Assembly (NCBI GenBank): GCA_026002855.1
Contig: BPGD01000001.1
Location: 2,674,001 to 2,738,000 of the forward strand
DNA length: 64,000 bases
Source of the DNA: Bryobacteraceae bacterium
GTDB taxonomy: Bacteria; Acidobacteriota; Terriglobia; Bryobacterales; Bryobacteraceae
Direction of reading: 5' to 3'
Shown here: positions 27,826 to 36,422 of the stretch, in pieces
Layout of the letters: each line of letters opens with the position of its first letter
How positions within the stretch are numbered: the first letter of the stretch is position 1
The notes under the pieces: generated by a model
Seen by the model: only the letters and a program-made list of their open reading frames with translations
Database searches by the model: none
Told to the model about the DNA's origin: nothing
Program-made: the position numbers and the translations under genes

Positions 27826-28275
27826 ATGGCTCAGGATCAGCATGTGACCCTGTCGCCCGAGCGGCAGGCTCTTCGCGCCCGGGCGCAGGTCCGGCTCATT
27901 CGCCCTGAAGAAGAAGGCTTCTCCATTCGCCGCTTGCCGGACGGCGTTTATGGGTACTCTTCTGCCGCTTCCAGCGACGAAATTCCGCTCTTCGGCAGGC
28001 CGATTTACGGTGCCTTCGAAGTCCACAAACTCGCCGGCGGCGAGGTGGCCTGGGTCGGCTATGTGACCGAGGCCGACCAGCGGCGTTTCGAAGAAGGCGA
28101 AGAGCCGTTCTCGATGGAGCTGTATCCGGAACCCTGGGGCGAGGCGACCAGGCTCGTCCACGTTCCGGCCTCTCGCGTGGATCGGCGCCGGCCGCAGGCG
28201 CGCGAGAACGGCATGCCGATGCGCGTTGAGGTGGCGCCGCGGATCGAAAAGGTGGACCTGGCGGCGCACGCCTGA
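27826..28275 (+). CDS. Conserved hypothetical protein, 149 residues
   Basis: I do not recognise this protein. It starts MAQDQHVTLSPERQALRARA after AAGGAAAGCAGG, has no signal peptide or membrane helix, and is mixed alpha/beta with charged surfaces. Near the middle, FGRPIYGAFEVHKLAGGEVAW and WVGYVTEADQRRFEEGEEP look like a compact folded domain. The C-terminus is arginine-rich (VDRRRPQARENG). It converges on the minus-strand [2Fe-2S] gene 18 bases away. Codon use looks like that of its neighbours. Confidence 0.7.
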   Translation: MAQDQHVTLSPERQALRARAQVRLIRPEEEGFSIRRLPDGVYGYSSAASSDEIPLFGRPIYGAFEVHKLAGGEVAWVGYVTEADQRRFEEGEEPFSMELYPEPWGEATRLVHVPASRVDRRRPQARENGMPMRVEVAPRIEKVDLAAHA

Positions 28276-28293
28276 GCAGGTGCGGCGCCGGAA

Positions 28294-28578
28294 TCAGGCG
28301 CGTTTCAGATCCAGGCGGCACAGCTCCACGCGCAGCCGCCGTGGCGTCACCGCGCCCAGCATTTCGCCATCTTCCATCACCGCCGGCGCCAGTGCGCAAT
28401 GGCCCAGGCACCTTGATGCGGAGATGCGAAGGCCGGAGTCTGCGTTGGCGCGCCATCCCTTCAGCTCCTCCAGAAGGGCCATGGCCCCCCGCCGCCTGCA
28501 CTCCTCTCCGGTGCAGACCACGATCACATGGCGCCTGCAATTTCTGCGGGCGCACCGCGGTTCGGCAACTGCCGGCAT
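28294..28578 (-). CDS. Thioredoxin-like [2Fe-2S] ferredoxin
   Basis: Small cytosolic electron carrier (94 residues) related to the C-terminal domain of NuoE. The cluster ligands have family spacing: VCTGEEC (Cys22, Cys27) and CLGHC (Cys57, Cys61), with APAVMEDGEML after them. The ATG at 28578 is behind GAGGGGG. It follows the radical SAM gene by about 40 bases on the same strand, so it may supply electrons to that enzyme; this is inference. Two further N-terminal cysteines (Cys9, Cys14) are outside the usual set. Confidence 0.85.
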   Translation of the reverse strand: MPAVAEPRCARRNCRRHVIVVCTGEECRRRGAMALLEELKGWRANADSGLRISASRCLGHCALAPAVMEDGEMLGAVTPRRLRVELCRLDLKRA

Positions 28579-28618
28579 GATGAGTCCCCCCTCGGATTCG
28601 TCAAGCCTTCCTGAAATT

Positions 28619-29731
28619 TCAACTCGCCTGGGCCGCGCGCGGCTCGTAGATGCAGAACGGTTCCTCGTCGTGGTAGTCACCCGTGAAGCCGTAGGCCCGC
28701 GCCCGGCACCCCATGCAAACCCTCTTGAACTCGCAGATTCCGCACTTGCCCTGGAGGTTGTCCAGGTTGCGCAGGTCGGCAAACAGCGGCGAATGCTGCC
28801 AGATGTCCTCGAAGCTCTGCTGCCGCAGGTCGCCGGCCTCCAGCGGCAGGTAACCGCACGGCTGCACCTTGCCCTGATGCGAGATGAAGCACACGGCGGA
28901 CGCAGCCAGGCAGCCGCGCGTCATCTGATGCAGCGCAGCCGGCTGGCCGGCATGGTTCGGATGGTGCATCTCGGGCACGGGCGCGCCTGCCCGCCGCGCC
29001 TCGGCGCGGCGCTGCCGGGCGATGCGGTAGTATTGCGGCGCGCAGGTGGCCTTAAGCTCCATGCCCGAGTCAAGGCTGCGGTCGTAGAACCAGTTCAGGA
29101 TTCGCTCGGCCTCCGCGCCGTCGACCGATTGGTCTTCCGCGATCGTCAATCCACAGCCCACCGGCACCAGCAGGAACAGGTGGAACGCGTCCACTTTCAG
29201 GCGACTGGCCAGTTCCAGCATTTCGGGCAACTGGTGGGCGTTGTGACGGGACACGGTCGTGTTGATCTGGGTGGAAACGCCCACCTCCTGGAGGCAGCGG
29301 ATGCCGCGGAGCGCTGCCCGGAAGGCGCCTGGGTGGCCGCGGAAAGAGTCGTGGGTGGCTGCATCGGCGCCGTCCAGGCTGATGGAAACACGGACGATGC
29401 CCGCCTCGCGGATCCGCTCCGCCATGGCTTCATCCACCAGCGTGCCGTTGGTGGCTAAAGCGACGCGAATGCCGCGCCCCACCGCATGCTTTGCGATTAG
29501 AAAGACGTCCCGCCGCCAAAGAGGCTCGCCGCCGCTGAGAACCAGAATGAATGGGGCATATGGCGCAAGCTGGTCAACGATCCGCAGGCATTCCCCTGTG
29601 TTCAGATCGTCGGGGCTCATCAGCTCCGTGGCGCTCGCCCGGCAGTGGATGCACCTGAGATTGCAACCGGTTGTCAGCTCCCAGAACACCAGCCGCGGGC
29701 GGAATTCCATGCCTTGTACCGCCGAGGTCAT
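28619..29731 (-). CDS. Radical SAM/SPASM protein, AhbD/NirJ-like
   Basis: Radical SAM enzyme of about 370 residues. The [4Fe-4S]-SAM motif is CNLRCIHC (Cys23, Cys27, Cys30), followed by LVLSGGEPL, VALATNGTL, VSISLDGA and THDSFRG. The C-terminal SPASM region has many cysteines (MTRGCLA, VQPCGYLP, GKCGICEFK, CMGCRARAYGFTGDYHDEE). This pattern, with INTTVSRHN, FHLFLLVPVG and KATCAPQYYRI, is close to AhbD (Fe-coproporphyrin III to heme b) and NirJ. A peptide-modifying SPASM enzyme remains possible. The ATG at 29731 is tentative; 29710 is an alternative. A [2Fe-2S] gene follows and a GH88 gene precedes it on the same strand. Confidence 0.85.
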   Translation of the reverse strand: MTSAVQGMEFRPRLVFWELTTGCNLRCIHCRASATELMSPDDLNTGECLRIVDQLAPYAPFILVLSGGEPLWRRDVFLIAKHAVGRGIRVALATNGTLVDEAMAERIREAGIVRVSISLDGADAATHDSFRGHPGAFRAALRGIRCLQEVGVSTQINTTVSRHNAHQLPEMLELASRLKVDAFHLFLLVPVGCGLTIAEDQSVDGAEAERILNWFYDRSLDSGMELKATCAPQYYRIARQRRAEARRAGAPVPEMHHPNHAGQPAALHQMTRGCLAASAVCFISHQGKVQPCGYLPLEAGDLRQQSFEDIWQHSPLFADLRNLDNLQGKCGICEFKRVCMGCRARAYGFTGDYHDEEPFCIYEPRAAQAS

Positions 29732-29848
29732 ACCAATCCGTATGCAATTCGCAGGCCAACCCGTGACGAGCCCGCCTGGCAGACGTGGCGACCCAAGGGG
29801 ATGAGGCCTTGAAGGTGGCACGGGGCGGTGGAAACGGCCGCCTGGCCT

Positions 29849-31216
29849 TCAGCGCCTCACAGCGCCGAAAAAGACCAGGTCTGGCGCGCCCGCGGCCAGC
29901 CGGTGCACATACAGCGCCGCTTCGAGTGCATGGTAGTCGCCCCACATCGACGATTCACCACGCGGGACGCTGCCGCCGTCCGGCGTGCGGTCCCATCCGT
30001 TGGGCCGGTGATAGACCGAGTGCAGGATCAGGCCCTGGTGCGCGGAGCTGACGGACAGGTAGGGTTCTTCGAGCAGCGTATCCAGCACGGTGAGCCCGGC
30101 CTGGAAATAGCGGCCGTCGTTCAGATGCCGGCCCAGCCGCAGCAGCGCCTGCGCGGCGATGGCGGCGGCGGAACTGTCGACGGGTTCGCAGGCATTGAAG
30201 GGATCCGCGGGGCGGCCGCGCCAGTCGCCCAGCTTTTCTAGGAGCGGCGCGCCGGTGTCCCAGTAGGGGATCCCGTCGGCGGCCGTGTTTAGGATGTAGA
30301 AATCGCTGGTGGCCAGCGCGGCCTTCAGCCACTCCGTGCGGATCGCCGCCTTGCCGCCGAGCGGCGCGAGCTCCTCGTCGGGCAAGGTTTCGAGAAACTC
30401 CAGCTCCTCGGCGAATCCGAGCATCGCCCAGGCGAGACCGCGCGTCCAGGTGGAAAATGGCGAATAGCCCTGCTGGGAATTCGGGCAGCGGTAGCGGCCG
30501 TCATTCAGGTTGAAGATCGACTCGTGGGCCACGCGGCCGCGCACGTCATAATGGTCCCGCCCTTCGCCGTAATAGACCGAGTGACGGGCCGTGGCGCGCG
30601 CGTGGTCGACAAGGCGGCCGAGCAGCGAAATGCGCGTGTCGTTTTCGCCCATGAGCGCATGGCCCAAGCCATGCGAGATGGCCAGCGCGCGCAGGGAACG
30701 GATTGTGTCTACAAACAGCGAGTGCGGCCCGTTGAACGAGTAGATATAACCGCCGCCTTCGATGCGCGTCCACCGGGCCGCCTGCACGGCGCCGCTCACC
30801 TTCAGCGCCAGCTCGTAGAAGCGCCGCTCCCACGGGTTGTCTGGAATCCGGCCTTCATTCATCAGCCGGAGCAGATTGCCGTAGGTGGAGACGTTGTTGA
30901 ATCCGTGATCGTGGACGCCCGTGTGCGTCAGGTGCGGGGCCATGCGCTCCACCGTGCGGCTGCGGCCCAGCTCCAGCATGGCCTCCTGGCCGGTCGCGTC
31001 GAAGACGAGCAGCGGCATGCCGAACTGAAAACCCTGCGTCCATTCGGTCCAGCCGCGGGCCGTGTAGACGCCCTCGACGGTAAAGACCGGCGAGCCGCGC
31101 GAGGGATCCCAGACGCGATCCAGCGCGAGGATTTTCTCCGTGGCCAGTTCGAAAAGACGGCCGATTTTCTGCCGCATGGAGGCAGAATTTGCGGATATCG
31201 ATTCGCGGATTTTCAT
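29849..31216 (-). CDS. GH88-family unsaturated glucuronyl hydrolase-like protein
   Basis: A 455-residue (alpha/alpha)6-barrel hydrolase that would cleave unsaturated uronic acids left by polysaccharide lyases. Family landmarks: VHDHGFNNVSTYGNLLRL (Asp103), NGPHSLFVDTIRSLR (Asp170, the general acid/base position), STWTRGLAWAMLGFAEELE, VDSSAAAIAAQALLRLG and SSMWGDYHALEALYVH. There is no signal peptide, so it is cytosolic like most GH88 enzymes. Its ATG overlaps the stop of the preceding oxidoreductase gene as ATGA, so the two are translationally coupled. No polysaccharide lyase is in the window. Specificity (glucuronyl or rhamnogalacturonyl, GH105) is not resolved. Confidence 0.85.
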   Translation of the reverse strand: MKIRESISANSASMRQKIGRLFELATEKILALDRVWDPSRGSPVFTVEGVYTARGWTEWTQGFQFGMPLLVFDATGQEAMLELGRSRTVERMAPHLTHTGVHDHGFNNVSTYGNLLRLMNEGRIPDNPWERRFYELALKVSGAVQAARWTRIEGGGYIYSFNGPHSLFVDTIRSLRALAISHGLGHALMGENDTRISLLGRLVDHARATARHSVYYGEGRDHYDVRGRVAHESIFNLNDGRYRCPNSQQGYSPFSTWTRGLAWAMLGFAEELEFLETLPDEELAPLGGKAAIRTEWLKAALATSDFYILNTAADGIPYWDTGAPLLEKLGDWRGRPADPFNACEPVDSSAAAIAAQALLRLGRHLNDGRYFQAGLTVLDTLLEEPYLSVSSAHQGLILHSVYHRPNGWDRTPDGGSVPRGESSMWGDYHALEAALYVHRLAAGAPDLVFFGAVRR

Positions 31217-32277
31217 ACGGAAAGAACCTTCCCGGTGCGAGCGGCCTCGTGGGCGGCCAGTGTCAGCTCACAGACGCGGAAGATCTCATTGTGTGGCAGC
31301 GAGGTGGGCTTGCCCAGGTAGACGTGATCGAGAAACTCGGCAAAAAGCGATCCTTCCGGCGGCAGCTCCACGATCTTTTCCGGCTTGCGCGCGGTGGTGA
31401 GCAGCGTGACGCCGGTCGCCGCCATGTATTCGGCCACGCCTCGGGTGCCGGCCAGGCGGAGGCGGTCGTCTCCGTGCGAGCCGGCCGCGGCCGGGCGGCA
31501 ATAGTCCATGTGGAGGCAGGCGGTGCCGCCGTTGTCAAGCCGGAAGGCGGAGGAGGTGGTCGTTTCCATGGCGCCTGCGCGCAGCTCGCCGGCGACTCCC
31601 TGAAAGCCGGCCACGGCGCGGAATTCGCGGCCGCTGGTCCACCGCATCAGGTCGATCATGTGGATGCCGATCCAGAGGATCGTGCTCCCGTAGGTGGCGC
31701 GGTTCCGCATCCACTTCGGCCGCTCGCCGAGGACATACGATTTCTGCGCGGAGATCTGGATGATCTCGCCGATCTCGCCGCAACTGACAATCTTCTTCAG
31801 CGCCTGATAGGGCCGCTCCCAGCGCATGGGCAGCAGCATCCCGAGCCGCACGCCGGAGCGTTTCAGTTCCCGCCGGATCCGTTCGAGATCGCCGTAGGTA
31901 AGCGCCAGTGGTTTCTCAGCCACTACATGCAGGCCGCGCCGCAGGCATTCCAGGATCGCCGCGGCGCGGTGGCCATTGTCATTGCAGACGCCGACGATGT
32001 CCGGCCGCGTCTCGTCCAGCATCCGGCGGGGGTCTGCATAGACCTTCGCTTTGCCACGCGCGTAGCGCTCAGCCGCGGCCAGGTCCCAGTGCTGGACGCC
32101 GACGATCTCCACGTCCGGGTAGCGCGCCAAGGGCTTGGTGAATTCACCGGCGTGGCCGTCAAGACCCCACACCGCGACGCGCACTTTCTTCGGGAGCCGC
32201 ACCGTTTCCATCGCGGCCGCTGCCGGGGCGGCCAGCAGGACCCGGCGGCTGATGAGCGGGCCAGCCAGCACGGACAT
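31213..32277 (-). CDS. Gfo/Idh/MocA-family oxidoreductase
   Basis: NAD(P)-dependent sugar or inositol-type dehydrogenase, 354 residues. A Rossmann domain (VRVAVWGLDGHAGEF) precedes the cofactor/catalytic motif VVAEKPLA and a C-terminal alpha/beta domain with GSTILWIGIHMIDLMRW. The N-terminus MSVLAGPLISRRVLLAAPAAAA is a probable Tat signal, a habit of acidobacterial members. The usual GxGxxG is altered to GLDGHAG. It is coupled to the GH88 gene by a four-base overlap and follows the SagB-like gene by 18 bases. A role in uronate or sugar conversion is inferred from context only. Confidence 0.88.
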   Translation of the reverse strand: MSVLAGPLISRRVLLAAPAAAAMETVRLPKKVRVAVWGLDGHAGEFTKPLARYPDVEIVGVQHWDLAAAERYARGKAKVYADPRRMLDETRPDIVGVCNDNGHRAAAILECLRRGLHVVAEKPLALTYGDLERIRRELKRSGVRLGMLLPMRWERPYQALKKIVSCGEIGEIIQISAQKSYVLGERPKWMRNRATYGSTILWIGIHMIDLMRWTSGREFRAVAGFQGVAGELRAGAMETTTSSAFRLDNGGTACLHMDYCRPAAAGSHGDDRLRLAGTRGVAEYMAATGVTLLTTARKPEKIVELPPEGSLFAEFLDHVYLGKPTSLPHNEIFRVCELTLAAHEAARTGKVLSV

Positions 32278-32295
32278 ACCCGTATTCTGGCAAAG

Positions 32296-33705
32296 TCAGC
32301 CGGAGAGGCGCGGATCCGGGATTGGGTCGCCCACGGCGAAGTGATACACCACCTGCCATGGCCCGGCCGTCTCCAGGCCCAGCCACTGGTGGACGTGGTC
32401 GTCGTAGAAGGCGCCGATGCCCGTGCCGCGGAATCCGAAGGCTTCCGCCGCCAGGTACAGGCGCTGGCCGAGCGCGCCCGCCTCGTGGTGCACGAAACGG
32501 TAGGCGCGCGGACCGAAGCGTGCGCAGGCGCGGCCGACGTCAGCCACGAAGGTGACGGTGAAGCACGAGTTGCCCGCCAGCTCCTGCCCCAGGCTGAGCG
32601 CCGCGGCCGCCCCGCGCTGGTCCCCGCGCCGAACCAGCGCGAGTCCTGTTCCTTCGGCTCGGTACAGCCCTGGCTCAACGCCCTCGACGCGATGGACGAA
32701 AATCCAAGGTGCAACGTAGCGCTCGCCCCAGTCCGTGGGCAGCGGCGCCGCCAGCAGTTCGAGCATCGCCGTGAAGGCCGGCTGCGGCAGGACCCGGCCT
32801 TGCGGCAGGAAGTCGAGCGCCGAACGCCGTTGCCGCGCGAGCCGCGCATAGTCGCCGTGCGGCCAGCGTTCGACGCGCGCTTGTGCAAATGCGGGACTGG
32901 CCTCGCTGGCGAGTGTCGCCTGATGGATCTGTTCGATCAGCGGGTATTCGACGACCTCCGCCGACAGCCGGTTCGGCTCCCCCGGCGTCCACCCGGTCGG
33001 TTGCGGAGTGCGCGGCCCGGTCGGCGGCAAGAGCTCAATCAGCAGCATCACCTGTTCGTCGGCGGCCAGATGCAGGCGGCTGTGCCATTCCGCATCCGGA
33101 AAGATCCCGCGGACGAGCGACGGCCAGCCCATCGCGCCGGCGGCGTACTGCACTGCCATCATCGCGTGGCCGAGGTCGTGGTTCACGTAGCGGTAAGCGC
33201 GGGCGCGGTATTTCCAGGCCTCGCGCCAGAAAATCGACGATAGCACCACGCACAGCGGCGCGGCCGTGAAGTCGTCGAGCACGCCGCCCCGCGCACGCCG
33301 CTCGGCCATGTGCGATGAGGGGCGGTAGTGATAGAGCCCGTCTTCCCAACCCGCCAGGCCGCGCGCGGCGAAGTGAAACTCCGTGGGATGCAGGTTGCCG
33401 GAGGAGGGATTGACGCGCAGCGCGTAGCGGTAGCCCGACGGCGCACGCTTGGTAGCGCTGATCGACGCCGAGTAATAAAACAGCGCGGAAATGGCCTCCG
33501 CGCCCCCGGCTTCCGGCGACAGCCGCGGACCGGCGGGCAGATCCACCACGGGCGCGCCTTCGTAGTGGCGGAACGCGTCCGGCATGTTGGCCCAGTCCAG
33601 CATGTGGCGCGAGACGCGCAGCCGCTCGGGCGTGTGTTTGGTGGCCTCGTGATACAGGGCCACGGCGGCCGGCAGCGCCGGAGCGGACTCAGGGACGGGG
33701 CTCAT
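32296..33705 (-). CDS. SagB/ThcOx-type nitroreductase with two nitroreductase-like halves
   Basis: FMN-dependent oxidoreductase-like protein of 469 residues. Two halves resemble each other: residues about 60-240 (SSGNLHPTEFHFA, NHDLGHAMMAVQYAAGAMGW) and about 280-460 (AYRFVHHEAGALGQRLYLAAEAFGFRGTGIGAFYDDHVHQWLG). This double form is known in the SagB/ThcOx family, which includes azoline oxidases of peptide natural products. No YcaO cyclodehydratase or precursor peptide is nearby, so a RiPP role is not supported here. It overlaps rsmD by 17 bases and lies in a long minus-strand run. Substrate unknown. Confidence 0.82.
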   Translation of the reverse strand: MSPVPESAPALPAAVALYHEATKHTPERLRVSRHMLDWANMPDAFRHYEGAPVVDLPAGPRLSPEAGGAEAISALFYYSASISATKRAPSGYRYALRVNPSSGNLHPTEFHFAARGLAGWEDGLYHYRPSSHMAERRARGGVLDDFTAAPLCVVLSSIFWREAWKYRARAYRYVNHDLGHAMMAVQYAAGAMGWPSLVRGIFPDAEWHSRLHLAADEQVMLLIELLPPTGPRTPQPTGWTPGEPNRLSAEVVEYPLIEQIHQATLASEASPAFAQARVERWPHGDYARLARQRRSALDFLPQGRVLPQPAFTAMLELLAAPLPTDWGERYVAPWIFVHRVEGVEPGLYRAEGTGLALVRRGDQRGAAAALSLGQELAGNSCFTVTFVADVGRACARFGPRAYRFVHHEAGALGQRLYLAAEAFGFRGTGIGAFYDDHVHQWLGLETAGPWQVVYHFAVGDPIPDPRLSG

Positions 33706-34225
33706 AAAAGCTCAGCGAATTGTCGCCCTGGCTGAGGATGCGCACGCGCCGGAGCCTTCCATAGGAGTCCTTCAGATGATGGGTGAACTTTGAAGCGTGC
33801 TGCACGATGACGAGCGGGGGCGGCTGCTCGCCCAGCGCTTCCAGACAGAGCTGGTATTCGCGCTCCCTCGGATAGGGCGGGTCGAGAAAGACGATATCGG
33901 CCTGAAACTTCGTGACAACGGGCGCGGCGTTGCCGGCGTGCACCTCGCAGCGCGGGCCGATGTCGAGCATCCGGATGTTCTCCTGCAGGACGCGCAGCGC
34001 CTGCCGGCTCTTCTCCAGAAAGATGGCCCGCCGCGCGCCGCGGCTCAGCGCCTCGATGCCGACGCTGCCTGAGCCGGCGTACGCGTCCAGAAAGACCGCG
34101 CCCTCGATGCGCGGCGCCAGGATGTTGAACAGCGCTTCGCGCAGCCGGTCCGGCGTGGGCCGCACCGTGTCCCCGTGCGGCGCTTTCAGCCGCCGGGACC
34201 GAAACTCTCCGCCAATGACTCTCAT
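33689..34225 (-). CDS. rsmD: 16S rRNA (guanine966-N2)-methyltransferase
   Basis: Methylates G966 of 16S rRNA using SAM. The 178-residue protein starts MRVIGGEFRSRRLKAP, has the SAM site FLDAYAGSGSVGIEALSRGA (about 45-64) and the catalytic motif FLDPPYPRE, with TRPTxDRxREALFNIL-type sequence near 20-37. Length is normal. A coaD gene often follows rsmD, but here a SagB-like gene overlaps its end by 17 bases. It lies 16 bases after recG on the same strand. Confidence 0.95.
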   Translation of the reverse strand: MRVIGGEFRSRRLKAPHGDTVRPTPDRLREALFNILAPRIEGAVFLDAYAGSGSVGIEALSRGARRAIFLEKSRQALRVLQENIRMLDIGPRCEVHAGNAAPVVTKFQADIVFLDPPYPREREYQLCLEALGEQPPPLVIVQHASKFTHHLKDSYGRLRRVRILSQGDNSLSFYEPRP

Positions 34226-34241
34226 CGTTCAGCTACCTTCT

Positions 34242-36404
34242 TCATCCGACCAGCGCCAGGCCGTAGCGCTGCTGCCAGTGGTCGCGCACATAGCGCATGG
34301 CGCGCTCAAACTCCTCGCGCGACGGCGGGCGCTCGGCGAACTCAACCGCTTCGCGCCGCGCCAGCTCGAGGATCTCCTGGTCGCGGATCAGGTTCCCGAT
34401 GCGGAAGACGGGCAACCCGCTCTGCCGGGTTCCCAGGAATTCTCCGGGCCCGCGCAGCTTCAGGTCCATCTCAGAAATGTAGAAGCCATCGTTTGAGTCG
34501 ACCAGCGTGCGGATCCGCTCGCGGGCCGTCTCCGAGAGCCGGTCCGTCACCAGGATGCAGTAGCTCTGCGCGGCCCCGCGGCCGACGCGGCCGCGGAGCT
34601 GGTGTAGCTGCGCCAGCCCGAAGCGCTCGGCGTTTTCGATCACCATCACGGTGGCGTTGGGCACGTCGACGCCCACCTCGATCACTGTGGTGGACACGAG
34701 AATCTGAAGCTCGCCACGCTTGAACGCTTCCATCACGCGGTCCTTTTCCTCGGCCGGAAACCGGCCGTGCAGCAGCCCGATTTTCAGCTCCGGGAAGACG
34801 TGCTCGGTGAGCTCCCGGTAGCCCGCTTCGGCCGCCTTGAGCGCGGTCGACTCGTTTTCCTCAATGGCCGGATAGACGATGTAGGCCTGCCGGCCTGCCT
34901 GAATTTCCTTCAGCAGGAAGCTGTAAACCTGTTCGATTTCGTCGCGCGTCCGGTGCAGCGTCTGGATCGGCTTGCGCCCTGGCGGCAGCTCGTCGATCAC
35001 GCTCAGGTCGAGGTCGCCGTAGATGGTGAGCGCCAGCGTGCGGGGAATCGGCGTGGCGGTCATCACCAGCACGTCCGGTGAGACGCCTTTCTGCTGAAGC
35101 GCTTTCCGCTGAAGCACGCCGAAGCGGTGCTGCTCGTCGATGATCACCAGGCCGAGCCGGGCGAACCGGACGTCTTCCTCGATCAGCGCGTGCGTGCCGA
35201 TGACGATGTTGGCGAAGCCGGTGGCGGCGGCGCGTTTGCCGAATTCTTTCTCTTTTTTTGTGAGAGAGCCGAGCAAAAGCAGGATCTGATAATTCAGCGG
35301 CGCAAAGATTTTCCGGAAATTCAGGTAGTGCTGGGTGGCAAGAATTTCCGTCGGCGCGAGGATCGCCGTCTGATAGCCGTTCTCGACGGCGATCACCGCC
35401 GCCTGTGCGGCCACGATCGTCTTGCCGCTGCCGACGTCGCCCTGGAGGAGCCGGTTCATCGGCACGGGCGAGGCCATGTCGCGGGCGATCTCGCCGAGGA
35501 CGCGCTTCTGCGCCGCCGTGGGTTTGAAGGGGAGCATCCGCTTGATCTGTTCCCGCACCCGGTCCGTGAGCTGGAAACTGATGCCCGCGGCGGCGCGCTC
35601 TTCGCCGCGCTTGATTGCCAGGCCTGCCTCCAGCCAGAAGAATTCCTCAAAAATCAGCCGGAATTGCTCCGGCGTCCGGAACTGGTTCAGCAGGTTCACA
35701 TCGGCGCCGGACGGCGGGAAATGCAGCGCGCGGAGGGCCTGCGCGAGATCCGGCAGCCGCAGCCGCCGGCGCACCGAATCAGGCAGCGGATCTTCCAGCC
35801 CGCCCAGGTCGGACGTCAGCCGGTACAGAATGTTACGGAAGACGCGCGTGGAAACCTTGCCCGCGGCCTCGTAGACGGGCACGATGCGCCCGGTGTGGAG
35901 AGCCGCGTCTTCCTCGTCGTCTTCGCCCCGGAGGATCTCCAGCTCCGGATGCGTCATCAGGAGTCCGCCGATCCACGGGTCGAAATCGACCTTGCCGAAC
36001 AGCGCCACGCGCACGCCGGGCTGAAGGAGGTTCGCCAGGTACTGGGCGTGGAACCACCGGGCGGTGAGCGGAATGCGGGAGCCGTCGTCGAGGACGGCCT
36101 CGATCATGCCGAGGTCGCGCCGGCGGAAGCGCGGCGCCTGCACCCTGCGCACGGTGGCGATCACGGTGGCCGTCTCGCCGGGGGCGAGGCGGCTCAGCGG
36201 CTTGAGATTCGAGCGGTCCTCGTAGCGGAATGGCGCGTAGTAAAGCAGATCGGCGGCGGTCTCAAGGCCCTTGGCGCGCAGCTCTTCAGCGCGCTTCGGG
36301 CCGACCCCCTTCACGTACATGACCGGAGTGGAAAGGTCGATGGGCACAGCGTGCGGGGCTTGCAATTTCAGTGTACGAAAGGCCGCTCCGCCAATGGCGC
36401 GCAT
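34242..36404 (-). CDS. recG: ATP-dependent DNA helicase RecG
   Basis: Branch-migrating helicase for stalled forks and Holliday junctions, 720 residues. The N-terminal wedge OB domain (about 60-180) starts after VMYVKGVGPKRAEELRAKG. The SF2 motor has LLQGDVGSGKTIVAAQAA (Walker A), IIDEQHRFGV (DEQH box), VLVMTATPIPRTLAL and TTVIEVGVDVPNATVMVIE. It ends with the RecG wedge-contact region LRGPGEFLGTRQSGLP. The ATG at 36404 has GAGG eight bases upstream; a GTG at 36347 is an alternative that would leave more room for the divergent histidine kinase promoter. Confidence 0.96.
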   Translation of the reverse strand: MRAIGGAAFRTLKLQAPHAVPIDLSTPVMYVKGVGPKRAEELRAKGLETAADLLYYAPFRYEDRSNLKPLSRLAPGETATVIATVRRVQAPRFRRRDLGMIEAVLDDGSRIPLTARWFHAQYLANLLQPGVRVALFGKVDFDPWIGGLLMTHPELEILRGEDDEEDAALHTGRIVPVYEAAGKVSTRVFRNILYRLTSDLGGLEDPLPDSVRRRLRLPDLAQALRALHFPPSGADVNLLNQFRTPEQFRLIFEEFFWLEAGLAIKRGEERAAAGISFQLTDRVREQIKRMLPFKPTAAQKRVLGEIARDMASPVPMNRLLQGDVGSGKTIVAAQAAVIAVENGYQTAILAPTEILATQHYLNFRKIFAPLNYQILLLLGSLTKKEKEFGKRAAATGFANIVIGTHALIEEDVRFARLGLVIIDEQHRFGVLQRKALQQKGVSPDVLVMTATPIPRTLALTIYGDLDLSVIDELPPGRKPIQTLHRTRDEIEQVYSFLLKEIQAGRQAYIVYPAIEENESTALKAAEAGYRELTEHVFPELKIGLLHGRFPAEEKDRVMEAFKRGELQILVSTTVIEVGVDVPNATVMVIENAERFGLAQLHQLRGRVGRGAAQSYCILVTDRLSETARERIRTLVDSNDGFYISEMDLKLRGPGEFLGTRQSGLPVFRIGNLIRDQEILELARREAVEFAERPPSREEFERAMRYVRDHWQQRYGLALVG

Positions 36405-36422
36405 GCGGCTGGCCTCGTTAAG

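Noticed and set aside
28294-33705. RiPP biosynthesis cluster (SagB-like, SPASM radical SAM, ferredoxin)
   Set aside because: No YcaO, precursor peptide, leader protease or exporter seen between them; the radical SAM protein looks AhbD/NirJ-like instead.
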